From positions 1 to 47,881 of IMG/VR virus record IMGVR_UViG_3300035670_000343: a stretch of DNA of 47,881 nt, one strand, 5' to 3'. Numbering within the stretch: position 1 is the first letter of the stretch; each line of letters starts with the position of its first letter. Position numbers and translations under genes: made by a program. The notes beneath the pieces were generated by a model, which had not been told where the DNA came from, made no database searches, and saw only the letters and a list, made by a program, of their open reading frames with translations. Shown one piece after another: positions 30,330 through 37,949 of this stretch. The DNA comes from a virus.

Positions 30330-31619
30330 ATGGGATTTTTAGGAATGCGTGGAACTGGTGACTGGGTTGCGGGACAACGTCCTTATAACTGGCGCCAACA
30401 AATTATGTATCTCTATCCGAATGGTATGGCACCACTCACTGCTATCCTTTCTATGATGGGTAATGAAGGAGTTACCGATCCTGAGTTTTACTGGTGGGAA
30501 GATAGTGTGGATGCTGTTTATACCACTATCGTAGCTGGTGAGGTTTATACCACTCCTGATATGGCAGCACTTTATGCAGGTGGTGGTGTAGCCACTGATG
30601 TTATCTATGCTAGAGTACCTTCTAGTTTTGCTACATTGGTAAGAGTTGGTCACCAGTTGATGTTTAGGGATGATAGTGATCCTAATAATGATGTTGTAGG
30701 TAAATGTGTTCATGTGGATGTAAATGGGGCTAATCCAGTTGTAGGTGTCAGACTCCTTGAGAATGATGATAATGGTACTGGAGGCCTAACCGATATCACT
30801 AATGCAGATCAACTTATGGTTATCGGTTCCATTCACTCTGAAGGCGCTGAAATGCCGGATACTGTGAACAAGGATCCTACTAAAATCTATAACAAAACTC
30901 AAATCTTCCGTACCTCTTTAAGTGTTACTGGTACCGCAGAGCAGACTGAACTTAGAACTGAGGCTGAGTATCAGAAACAGAAGAGGGAGAAGTTGGAAGC
31001 TCATGGTCTTGAGATGGAAATGGCCTTCCTCTTTGGCATCATGACTGAGAGGACTGGGGATAATGGTAAACCTGAACGTACTACTAGAGGTATAGTAAAT
31101 TTTGTTAAAACCTATGCTCCTAATAACGTTTCACATTATCCTACTTCGGTTGAGGGTGTGGGTGTTACCTGGCTTAATGGTGGCGCATTGTGGCTGAATA
31201 ACCATCTTGAACCGGTATTCCGTTATGGCGCAAGTGAAAAACTCGCACTGTGCGGTTCACAGGTTGTTAATGGTATTACTCAGCTTGCTATGAATGGTGC
31301 TACTATTAACCTTACTCCCAAGGATGAAGCTTATGGGTTGAAAATCCTTCAGTGGATTTCTCCCTTTGGCACTTTGTACCTTAAAACACATCCTCTCATG
31401 AGTTCTAATCCTACCCTTCGGGATGCTATGATTATTTTGGAGCCTAAAGAACTTAAGTATCGGAATGTTCGAAACCGTGATACTAAGTTTTATCCGGATA
31501 AATCCTCTGGCCGTGGTAGGGTTGATGGTAAGAATGAAGAGTGGCTAACTGAAGCTGGATTGGAAATGCATCATCCTTCTAAATTTGGCTACCTGACTGG
31601 GTTCAATATTAATGGTTAA
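30330..31619 (+). CDS. Major capsid protein
   Basis: 429 residues. Position after scaffold and before the tail adaptor identifies it. The layout, with LSVTGTAEQTELRTEAEYQK then EKLEAHGLEMEMAFLFGIMT and ERTTRGI in the middle, resembles the HK97-fold capsid family of SU10-like podoviruses (DUF5309). It ends with a beta strand-rich region. A strong ribosome site (TAGGAGG) and a downstream hairpin suit high expression. Confidence 0.83.
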   Translation: MGFLGMRGTGDWVAGQRPYNWRQQIMYLYPNGMAPLTAILSMMGNEGVTDPEFYWWEDSVDAVYTTIVAGEVYTTPDMAALYAGGGVATDVIYARVPSSFATLVRVGHQLMFRDDSDPNNDVVGKCVHVDVNGANPVVGVRLLENDDNGTGGLTDITNADQLMVIGSIHSEGAEMPDTVNKDPTKIYNKTQIFRTSLSVTGTAEQTELRTEAEYQKQKREKLEAHGLEMEMAFLFGIMTERTGDNGKPERTTRGIVNFVKTYAPNNVSHYPTSVEGVGVTWLNGGALWLNNHLEPVFRYGASEKLALCGSQVVNGITQLAMNGATINLTPKDEAYGLKILQWISPFGTLYLKTHPLMSSNPTLRDAMIILEPKELKYRNVRNRDTKFYPDKSSGRGRVDGKNEEWLTEAGLEMHHPSKFGYLTGFNING

Positions 31620-31625
31620 TCTCTA

Positions 31626-31652
31626 AACTTTGATACAATCTGTATCATAGTT
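31626..31652. promoter_or_regulatory. 27-base dispersed palindrome, site 10
   Basis: AACTTTGATACA, ATC, TGTATCATAGTT. It lies just after the capsid stop and 54 bases before the ATG at 31707, the longest distance of the set; a hairpin lies between. Confidence 0.85.
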
Positions 31653-31662
31653 GAATTAAATT

Positions 31663-31690
31663 TAGGTGGGTAGCTTCGGTTACCCACCTA
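31663..31690 (+). terminator. Hairpin after the capsid gene
   Basis: TAGGTGGGTA and TACCCACCTA pair perfectly (10 bp) around an 8-base loop containing CTTCGG. No U-run follows, so it is probably an attenuator or an RNA-stabilising 3' end that raises capsid yield relative to tail genes. Confidence 0.6.
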
Positions 31691-31706
31691 CTTCTAAGGA
31701 GCAAAT

Positions 31707-32423
31707 ATGAATCTGTTGGAAGTAAGGCAGCAATTTAGAACCCTTAGTGGTAGGTTTGATCTTGTAGGTAGCTTAGGTGAAGACCAAGGAGCCAATTTCT
31801 TTTTGAATAGTGGTATGAAATGGTTAGATAGAAAAATAATACATAAAAAATCCGCAGGTAGATTTTTTAAAGTAGTTAGTGCTGGGGATTATTTTGCTAC
31901 CTTTAAATACTGCCAATCGATAAAAGAAGTGTGGATGGGTACTACCACTACTAGAACCCAACTTACTAAGAAAACTATAGAGGATTTTAGAATTTCCTAC
32001 CCAGAACCATGGAATCTAATTGACGAAGATACACCATTATATTACACTCCCGCATACTTACGAGCTGTACCTGAAACTAATATGCTTGGTATGGATTCTA
32101 TGATAGGGTATGCGGATGTAATGATTGGTGCTAATTATGAATATAATGGTATCTTATTTGCTCCTAAAGCTGATCAACAAATGACATTAGAGGTATGGGG
32201 ATATTTTTATACCATACCTATGTCCGCTGATACGGATGAAAATTATTGGACAGTAAATCATCCAGACATCCTTATAGCAGCTGGACTTAGGCAGGTTGAG
32301 ATATTTAACCGTAACTCGCAAGGTAGATTAGATTGGGAAAGTACCATTAATGAAATGCTTATGGATATAGATAGAGATATAGTAGAGGAAGAAATATCTG
32401 AAATTGACCAGATGGAAGGTTAA
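31707..32423 (+). CDS. Tail adaptor (head-tail connector) protein
   Basis: 238 residues. LLEVRQQFRTLSGRFDL at the start, NSGMKWLDRKI and VVSAGDYFATFKYCQSIKEV are typical of podovirus adaptor or tubular-A-like proteins that extend the portal ring. The acidic C-terminus (DIDRDIVEEEISEIDQ) also fits. Ribosome site AAGGAG. It lies directly after the capsid gene, as expected. Confidence 0.72.
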   Translation: MNLLEVRQQFRTLSGRFDLVGSLGEDQGANFFLNSGMKWLDRKIIHKKSAGRFFKVVSAGDYFATFKYCQSIKEVWMGTTTTRTQLTKKTIEDFRISYPEPWNLIDEDTPLYYTPAYLRAVPETNMLGMDSMIGYADVMIGANYEYNGILFAPKADQQMTLEVWGYFYTIPMSADTDENYWTVNHPDILIAAGLRQVEIFNRNSQGRLDWESTINEMLMDIDRDIVEEEISEIDQMEG

Positions 32424-32425
32424 CT

Positions 32426-33043
32426 ATGTTAGTTGTACTTGGTGATAGCCATATTCATGGATTTAGAGGTATAGCTGGGTATATAGGAATGATCCCAGGC
32501 GCTACTGCTTATGGTCTTGCTAATGAAAATTCAAGGACTCAGGCAGGAAATAAATTTAGATCTGTAATGGAAAAGCTAGGTACTAAACATATTTATTTAT
32601 TTCATTTGGGTGAGGTAGATTGTTCCTCACTTTCATGGAAGAAACAGAAAGAAGGAATTGTAGAGGTAATAGTACAATCCTGTTTAAACTATATAAGGTT
32701 TATTCGTACTTTAACAGGTTATAGATTAATCATAGCTAGTTGTCCTCCAACTCCGGTAATTAGTTATTTAGGTAGTAAAGGTAATAGAACAAGTAATGGA
32801 AGTGTTTGGGAAGTTAGGACTGATTTAATTAATAGATTTAATCTTATGATGGAGGCTTTTTGCCTGGGAGCTAATATACGATTTTATAATTATCATAAGG
32901 ATGTATGTAAGAATGGTATAGTTTTAGATAATTTTAAACTACCTAATGCATCTAATCCACACTTAAACCCACAGGAACTGCATAAGGTGTTTAGTAAATC
33001 CCTTAAATATAGATCTGCAAAAACAGTCTTGGAGTTTTTATAG
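32426..33043 (+). CDS. SGNH/GDSL-like hydrolase
   Basis: 205 residues. VVLGDSHIHGF at the N-terminus is block I with the nucleophile Ser in GDSH, HLGEVDC resembles the oxyanion block, and NPHLNPQE near the C-terminus supplies the catalytic His. Such enzymes hydrolyse esters, often acetyl groups of polysaccharides. Inside the tail operon it may be a virion or secreted de-acetylase that modifies receptor glycans, or act on the phage's own glycans. No signal peptide is visible. Confidence 0.65.
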   Translation: MLVVLGDSHIHGFRGIAGYIGMIPGATAYGLANENSRTQAGNKFRSVMEKLGTKHIYLFHLGEVDCSSLSWKKQKEGIVEVIVQSCLNYIRFIRTLTGYRLIIASCPPTPVISYLGSKGNRTSNGSVWEVRTDLINRFNLMMEAFCLGANIRFYNYHKDVCKNGIVLDNFKLPNASNPHLNPQELHKVFSKSLKYRSAKTVLEFL

Positions 33044-33054
33044 GAGGGACTATT

Positions 33055-33564
33055 ATGCGTAGGACACTTATTAAAGGTACTAATTCAGACCAAAGACTTA
33101 AATCAGCCGAGGCAGCTGTTAGGAGGTTACAAAGAAAAACCTATAATCAAAGGGTTAGTAGTTACATATCACCTTTTCCAGTGTCCTTCTATATTTCTAA
33201 AATACCTGAAGATGGTGTGGTACTTAGGTATATGTTTCCTGGAGAGGGTAGAATAACCAATGCTTGTATATATGTGGAAGGGGATGTTAAAAAGGGTATT
33301 ATAATTAGTGCCCAGACTACAAATGATACTGGTATGGGTAGTGGTATATCTGCTACATTTAGGAAAAATTTTAATAAATTTTCCTTAGATATGTATGTTA
33401 ATACTGGTGATATGTTGAGTATAATTCTACCTACTGATATGAATTTAGGTAATGTATGGGTAGCATTTTTATGGCTACCTGATATAAGCGAGGTTGAAGT
33501 TAAATCCTTTCTAGCTCGTGAATTAGAGGTAGTTAAGGAGGAAATTTCCGATGAGGGAGTTTGA
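33055..33564 (+). CDS. Hypothetical tail protein, 169 aa
   Basis: A basic helical N-terminus (SAEAAVRRLQRKTYNQR) is followed by beta-rich sequence (GRITNACIYVEGDVKKGIII) and an acidic helical end. This arrangement resembles trimeric fibre or collar proteins. Ribosome site GGAGGG; overlap of 14 bases with the next gene. Confidence 0.55.
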   Translation: MRRTLIKGTNSDQRLKSAEAAVRRLQRKTYNQRVSSYISPFPVSFYISKIPEDGVVLRYMFPGEGRITNACIYVEGDVKKGIIISAQTTNDTGMGSGISATFRKNFNKFSLDMYVNTGDMLSIILPTDMNLGNVWVAFLWLPDISEVEVKSFLARELEVVKEEISDEGV

Positions 33565-34942
33565 ATTTACCTTTGATGAAGGATTTACTACCGGGTTAAA
33601 ACCCTTTTCTAATGTACCTAGAAATGCCAAAATATTTGAGGTACTTAAAGGTGCGCGAGTTGGTAAGGCTGGATTAGAACCTATAGAAAGCCTTATACCA
33701 GCTTTTGAGCATAGTCCGCCAGTAGTATATCCAGATCTTTCTCCTGATTGGCCTTTTCCTCAATACTTTTATGGTATGAATAGGCGAGCTATAGGGTTGA
33801 GAAATACCTTCTATGAACTATTGATAGATGGAACTTTTGTACCAGTGATTATAGATATAGATAATGTATTAAGTAATGATTTATGGAGTGTAGGGGATTT
33901 TGGCTTATATCAATTAGTTATGAAAGATGGTACATTAGTAGTTGAGCGAGCTGGGGATACAGGTATATGGACTAAAAGCTTGGTACATACTACCATTCCT
34001 TTAGCTAAAACTGTATGTAATTTTAAAGGTCAAGGAGTAGTAGGTAATTTTACTTTTCCTTCCTGTACTGAAGCTGGGCAGAGTTATATTGGGTGGAGTG
34101 ATATAGGTAGTATTAACTTTGCTTTGGATAGGAAGGGTACTGCAGGATATAAACATGCAGAGTTTAATGGTCCTATATATGAGGTCAAACAGCTTGGTAA
34201 TGGAGTTATGATATATGGCCAGGATGGTATAGGATACCTAAGAGCAGTTACTTCTCCTATGGCTACCTTTGGTTATATTAAGTTAGCTGGGTTTGGCATA
34301 GCTAATAAAGGTGCGGTAAATGGAAATGAACTAATCCATTCTTTTGTAAGTAGTGAAGGGGATTTGTATAAGGTTAGCTATGAAAATAATTTTCCCGCAG
34401 TAGAAATGTTAGGATATAAGCACTTACTTGCTACTACATCCACCATAATAGTTTCTTTTGTACCAGGTAGTAATAGCGAAGGTATGGGGGAGTTTTATAT
34501 AGGGGATGGTAGTTATTGTTACCTATTAAGTTCCTACGGACTATCCCAGACTAATCAAATAATTTCCTCAGCTACTAGAGTAGCTGGGCAAGCAGTAGGG
34601 TTTTTTACCCAGGAAGAAGATACTAGTTTTGAATGTGTTACTAATGTTATAGATTTTGGATTTAGGGCGCATAAAACTATTTTTACTATTGAGGTAGGTT
34701 GCTCTGGAAGTGGTACATATGAGGTAGCTATAGATTATAGGAATGCTCCTAATGAACCATTTAATACTACGCAATATGTACCTATAAATAATCAAGGTAT
34801 TGCTACATTAATTTGCGGTGGTATAGAGTTTAGGCTAAGGTTAGCTTATGATGAACCTAGTGATATAGATATTAGCTATATGAAGGTTCGTTACAAAGCG
34901 GATGATTTAAGAGGAATAAGGGGGATTTATGCGAAAGGTTAG
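33551..34942 (+). CDS. Tail nozzle / stabilisation-like protein
   Basis: 463 residues, beta-rich from end to end with repeated short strands ending in Gly or aromatic residues, as in beta-propeller nozzle proteins (P22 gp10 or tubular B type). KPFSNVPRNAKIFEVLKGAR near the start and IGLRNTFYELLIDGTFVPVI illustrate the style. Position two genes after the adaptor supports it. Exact homology cannot be shown by eye. Confidence 0.6.
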   Translation: MREFEFTFDEGFTTGLKPFSNVPRNAKIFEVLKGARVGKAGLEPIESLIPAFEHSPPVVYPDLSPDWPFPQYFYGMNRRAIGLRNTFYELLIDGTFVPVIIDIDNVLSNDLWSVGDFGLYQLVMKDGTLVVERAGDTGIWTKSLVHTTIPLAKTVCNFKGQGVVGNFTFPSCTEAGQSYIGWSDIGSINFALDRKGTAGYKHAEFNGPIYEVKQLGNGVMIYGQDGIGYLRAVTSPMATFGYIKLAGFGIANKGAVNGNELIHSFVSSEGDLYKVSYENNFPAVEMLGYKHLLATTSTIIVSFVPGSNSEGMGEFYIGDGSYCYLLSSYGLSQTNQIISSATRVAGQAVGFFTQEEDTSFECVTNVIDFGFRAHKTIFTIEVGCSGSGTYEVAIDYRNAPNEPFNTTQYVPINNQGIATLICGGIEFRLRLAYDEPSDIDISYMKVRYKADDLRGIRGIYAKG

Positions 34943-35321
34943 TTTAATACTTATGTTGGTATTGTTACCTACTATGCTTTATGCACAACAGGGGACGACT
35001 TCATGGACTATTGGGTTAGCTTGGGATCCTAATACTGAAAGTGATTTGGCCGGGTATAGGTTATATCATAAAGTAGGGAGTAGTTTTGGTGGAGTAGTTC
35101 CTTATAATAATTTTATTGCGGAAATCCCTGTTGGAACACAAACCTTTAATATACAAATAACGGAACCAGGTACTCATTACTTTATAGTTACGGCTTATAA
35201 TGAAAGTGGTAAAGAGAGTGGGCCTAGTAATGAAATATATAAAGTGATAAATGGTACACCTCCTGCTAATCCTACCAATCTTACTATAACCATTAATATT
35301 AACATTAACTTAGGTAATTAG
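34929..35321 (+). CDS. Secreted fibronectin type III domain protein
   Basis: 130 residues. Residues 1-20 (MRKVSLILMLVLLPTMLYAQ) are a Sec signal with likely cleavage after Ala19. The rest is one FN3 domain: IGLAWDPNTESDLAGYRLYH, GTHYFIVTAYNESGKESGPS, then a Thr/Asn-rich tail. FN3 domains in phages bind carbohydrate or cell surfaces. A signal peptide inside a tail operon is odd and suggests display on or release from the infected cell. Confidence 0.78.
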   Translation: MRKVSLILMLVLLPTMLYAQQGTTSWTIGLAWDPNTESDLAGYRLYHKVGSSFGGVVPYNNFIAEIPVGTQTFNIQITEPGTHYFIVTAYNESGKESGPSNEIYKVINGTPPANPTNLTITINININLGN

Positions 35322-35322
35322 T

Positions 35323-35802
35323 ATGCTTCGTAGATTAAGTAAGGAAGAAATAGTTCAAAGGTGGAATACTATAAAACTCGCTATAGAACGTTCATTACCT
35401 CCTATAGCTAGTGGTAAAGATACCAGGATGCAACAGATTTATAATAATCTGATGTTAGGTACTGTTCAATGTTGGGGAAGTTATAGGGATATAGAGAAAG
35501 AGGATACACTGAATGGTATAGGTACTACCACTATAGTATATGACTTTACCTCTGGTGCTAAGATGTTATTAGGTTATACTGCTTTTGCCGTAGGCGAGAT
35601 ACGAGAAGAGGATTGGATAGATGGTTATCAACAACTAGTTGATTTTGCTATTGAACATGGATGTGAAAATATTTGTGCATATACGGCTAATCCTCGTATA
35701 TTTGAAATAGGTAAACAGTTCGGTGCTACAGGGGCTATGTTTTTAGTTTCTCCCGCCTTGATACAATCTGTATCAAAGTTAGAGAAAAAGAAGGAGGAAT
35801 AA
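35323..35802 (+). CDS. GNAT-like phage protein
   Basis: 159 residues. Layout resembles the GNAT-fold proteins of podophages: GAKMLLGYTAFAVGEIREED, LVDFAIEHGCENICAYTANP, FEIGKQFGATGAMFLVS. Acetyl-CoA-binding residues are not obvious, so it may be structural. Its last residues LIQSVSKLEKKKEE include the translation of palindrome site 11 in a different frame from other copies. Confidence 0.55.
   Translation: MLRRLSKEEIVQRWNTIKLAIERSLPPIASGKDTRMQQIYNNLMLGTVQCWGSYRDIEKEDTLNGIGTTTIVYDFTSGAKMLLGYTAFAVGEIREEDWIDGYQQLVDFAIEHGCENICAYTANPRIFEIGKQFGATGAMFLVSPALIQSVSKLEKKKEE
35754..35780. promoter_or_regulatory. 27-base dispersed palindrome, site 11
   Basis: CGCCTTGATACA, ATC, TGTATCAAAGTT; the outer left arm has diverged where the host gene must encode protein. 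It lies 23 bases before the ATG at 35804. Confidence 0.8.
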
Positions 35803-35803
35803 T

Positions 35804-36580
35804 ATGGGAAGCTCAGGTGCTTCTTCTGGGCAGGTTGGATATCCTGCATATGTAGAAACGGTTCATTCAAACTGGCTTAACCAAGGAGTAGATGCAATCA
35901 GTGATTCTATGACAGATATCCTTAATGCTGCATTAGGTGCTTCACCATACGCGGGTATGGTACCCTATGATCCTGCAGGGCCTTTAGGAAATATTGATAC
36001 TGAGGTAACTACTTTTAATAACCTAATTAACTCTATTGCGGCTACTATGGATTTTGATGCACTTGAGCCTGATGAACTTACGGATGTAGAGATTAATGCC
36101 GAAGTAACTGCGTATAGAAACCAAGCTGATGCTGAACTTATATCGGTAGTTTTACCTAGATTTCAGGCAGGTATGCGAGATATAGGAGCTGTGCATTCTT
36201 CTGCATTTACCCTGGGTCAAGCTATATTGGAAGATGGACAAGATAGAGATGTCAATAAATTTGCGGCAGATTTGAGACTTAAAGCTAAAGCCTCTGCCAC
36301 TGAACGTAGTGATTTGATGATTAAGATTGCCTCATTAAGAGCGGAAATGGAATCGAAGGTTGTACAAGCTGTTACAGAGGCAAATAAACTACGCATAAAT
36401 GCAGAGAAGATTGAATTGGATCAAGAGTATTCCTTTGATGTAGCTGATGCTAAATGGGATTTGGAAGTATTTCAGCATGGAGCTAATTTAATGGCTGCGC
36501 CTAGTGGTGCAGGAGTAAATACTCAGAGTTTAAGTGGGGATCCTTTAACAATGTTATTTGGTAGGATGTTAATGAGTTAA
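35804..36580 (+). CDS. Internal virion / ejection protein, 258 aa
   Basis: A Gly/Ser-rich start, then long helices (SATERSDLMIKIASLRAEME; VVQAVTEANKLRINAEKIEL) and a Gly/Ala-rich end. Helical proteins with these proportions follow the tail genes in podoviruses and are injected with DNA. Ribosome site AAGGAGG. Site 11 upstream may control this and the following ejection genes. Confidence 0.62.
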   Translation: MGSSGASSGQVGYPAYVETVHSNWLNQGVDAISDSMTDILNAALGASPYAGMVPYDPAGPLGNIDTEVTTFNNLINSIAATMDFDALEPDELTDVEINAEVTAYRNQADAELISVVLPRFQAGMRDIGAVHSSAFTLGQAILEDGQDRDVNKFAADLRLKAKASATERSDLMIKIASLRAEMESKVVQAVTEANKLRINAEKIELDQEYSFDVADAKWDLEVFQHGANLMAAPSGAGVNTQSLSGDPLTMLFGRMLMS

Positions 36581-36591
36581 GGAGGTTTAAT

Positions 36592-37011
36592 ATGGCAATA
36601 CCAGCATGGGTAATTTATATGCTTAAAATGGCAGGCGCCGCTAGTGGGAATAAAAGTATGGCAGGGGTAGGTAGCGTACTTGGTGAAGTTAGGCAAGGTC
36701 AACAATCAGCAGAGGCACTTGATGCAGCAAAGAGTTTAGCACAAAAAGGTGGTGGAGGTATGCAAAAACTCTCTGCGGTAGAAAATTTTATAAACTTAGC
36801 AGATCAAGGTAGAGGGGATCTTAAGATAGGTGGGGATGGTAAGATTACTTTTACCTCTGATAAACGTCTACTTAGTGCTAAATCTAAAGAGGAAGGTGGA
36901 GAAACTACTGCACCAAGTTCTTCTGGTGTATTAGGAGCTACCTCACCTACGGGTGGTGGTGGTTTAGATAATACAACTAAAAATCGTATCCTTCAACTTT
37001 TTGGAGAATAA
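36592..37011 (+). CDS. Small internal virion protein, 139 aa
   Basis: Starts with a short hydrophobic stretch (AIPAWVIYMLKMAGAASG) and continues Ala/Gly-rich, with a Thr/Ser/Gly-rich hinge (GGETTAPSSSGVLGATSPTG). It is probably an ejection or membrane-pore partner of the adjacent large proteins. AAGGAGG before the ATG; its stop overlaps the next start. Confidence 0.58.
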   Translation: MAIPAWVIYMLKMAGAASGNKSMAGVGSVLGEVRQGQQSAEALDAAKSLAQKGGGGMQKLSAVENFINLADQGRGDLKIGGDGKITFTSDKRLLSAKSKEEGGETTAPSSSGVLGATSPTGGGGLDNTTKNRILQLFGE

Positions 37012-37949
37012 TGATGCCAGACAAACAATTTCGGTCAGTGTCTGAATATCAGGATGCCTTAAGTAAATGGATGGGAGGAGATGATATTGTAGATAAGTTT
37101 TCCTCTTTACCTGAATATCAGCAAGAGGCATTAGGAGCAGAAGGCTTACTCCAATTTATCCAGCAGGATCGTTTAGATAAGGCTATGAAACTTAAGCAGT
37201 TTGAAAGTATGTATGGTGGCGTAGAGGATGTACGATCGGTGGCTATTAAGCGGAGAGATTTGCCTGGTATAGGTGGGGATCCTGAAGAGGTTATTAACAT
37301 TACACCTACTGAAGCTCTTACGGCATTTAAGCAATCTCCAGAAATACAATCCTATCTATTCTATAAGCAAGAACAAGGTGGATTAGGTATACCTGAAGAA
37401 CAGCATTTAAGATGGGATGAGTTTAGGGATGCTGGAACACAGGCAGTTAATGAGTATAACTTTTATGTAAGTGAGGCTAGGAGGCGTGGAGTAGTTCCTA
37501 AACATAACTTTGAAAGTTTCACTAAAGCCTTGGCTAAATCTAGGGTTACTCCTGAAGAGAAGGCTGAGACTGCTAGGTTAACCTCCGAAGTTGCAGATCC
37601 TGAGAAGGCTAAACAGGCAGCATTGAAGAATGTTAAAAGTCCGAATTTTGCACCTAATATATTTAAAGAAATTGCTGCGGTTCCAGGATATGGTCTTAAA
37701 AGATTACAGTATGTCCAAGCTAAGGTTGCTACTTTACCTAAAGAACAGCAGACTCCTGAGAGGTCTAAGGAGATTGAACGAGAGTATGATAGCGCTGAGG
37801 TTAATAAAAATATGGAATCTCGTTTACAAACCTTAGTAGGTTCTAACTATGCAAAAAGTGTGCGTAAGGTTACTAAGGCTGACACAGGTGAAAAGGGCTG
37901 GGTAGTTAATGAGGGTACTAAGGACGAATTCTTTGTGAGGGCTAAGTAA
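37011..37949 (+). CDS. Internal virion protein, 312 aa
   Basis: Charged and helical with many Glu, Lys and Gln (LSKWMGGDDIVDKFSSLPEY at the start). ATG codons at 37011 and 37014 are both possible; GGAG lies 4 and 7 bases away. It is encoded between two other ejection-type proteins, and its stop overlaps the next ATG. No domain recognised. Confidence 0.58.
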   Translation: MMPDKQFRSVSEYQDALSKWMGGDDIVDKFSSLPEYQQEALGAEGLLQFIQQDRLDKAMKLKQFESMYGGVEDVRSVAIKRRDLPGIGGDPEEVINITPTEALTAFKQSPEIQSYLFYKQEQGGLGIPEEQHLRWDEFRDAGTQAVNEYNFYVSEARRRGVVPKHNFESFTKALAKSRVTPEEKAETARLTSEVADPEKAKQAALKNVKSPNFAPNIFKEIAAVPGYGLKRLQYVQAKVATLPKEQQTPERSKEIEREYDSAEVNKNMESRLQTLVGSNYAKSVRKVTKADTGEKGWVVNEGTKDEFFVRAK

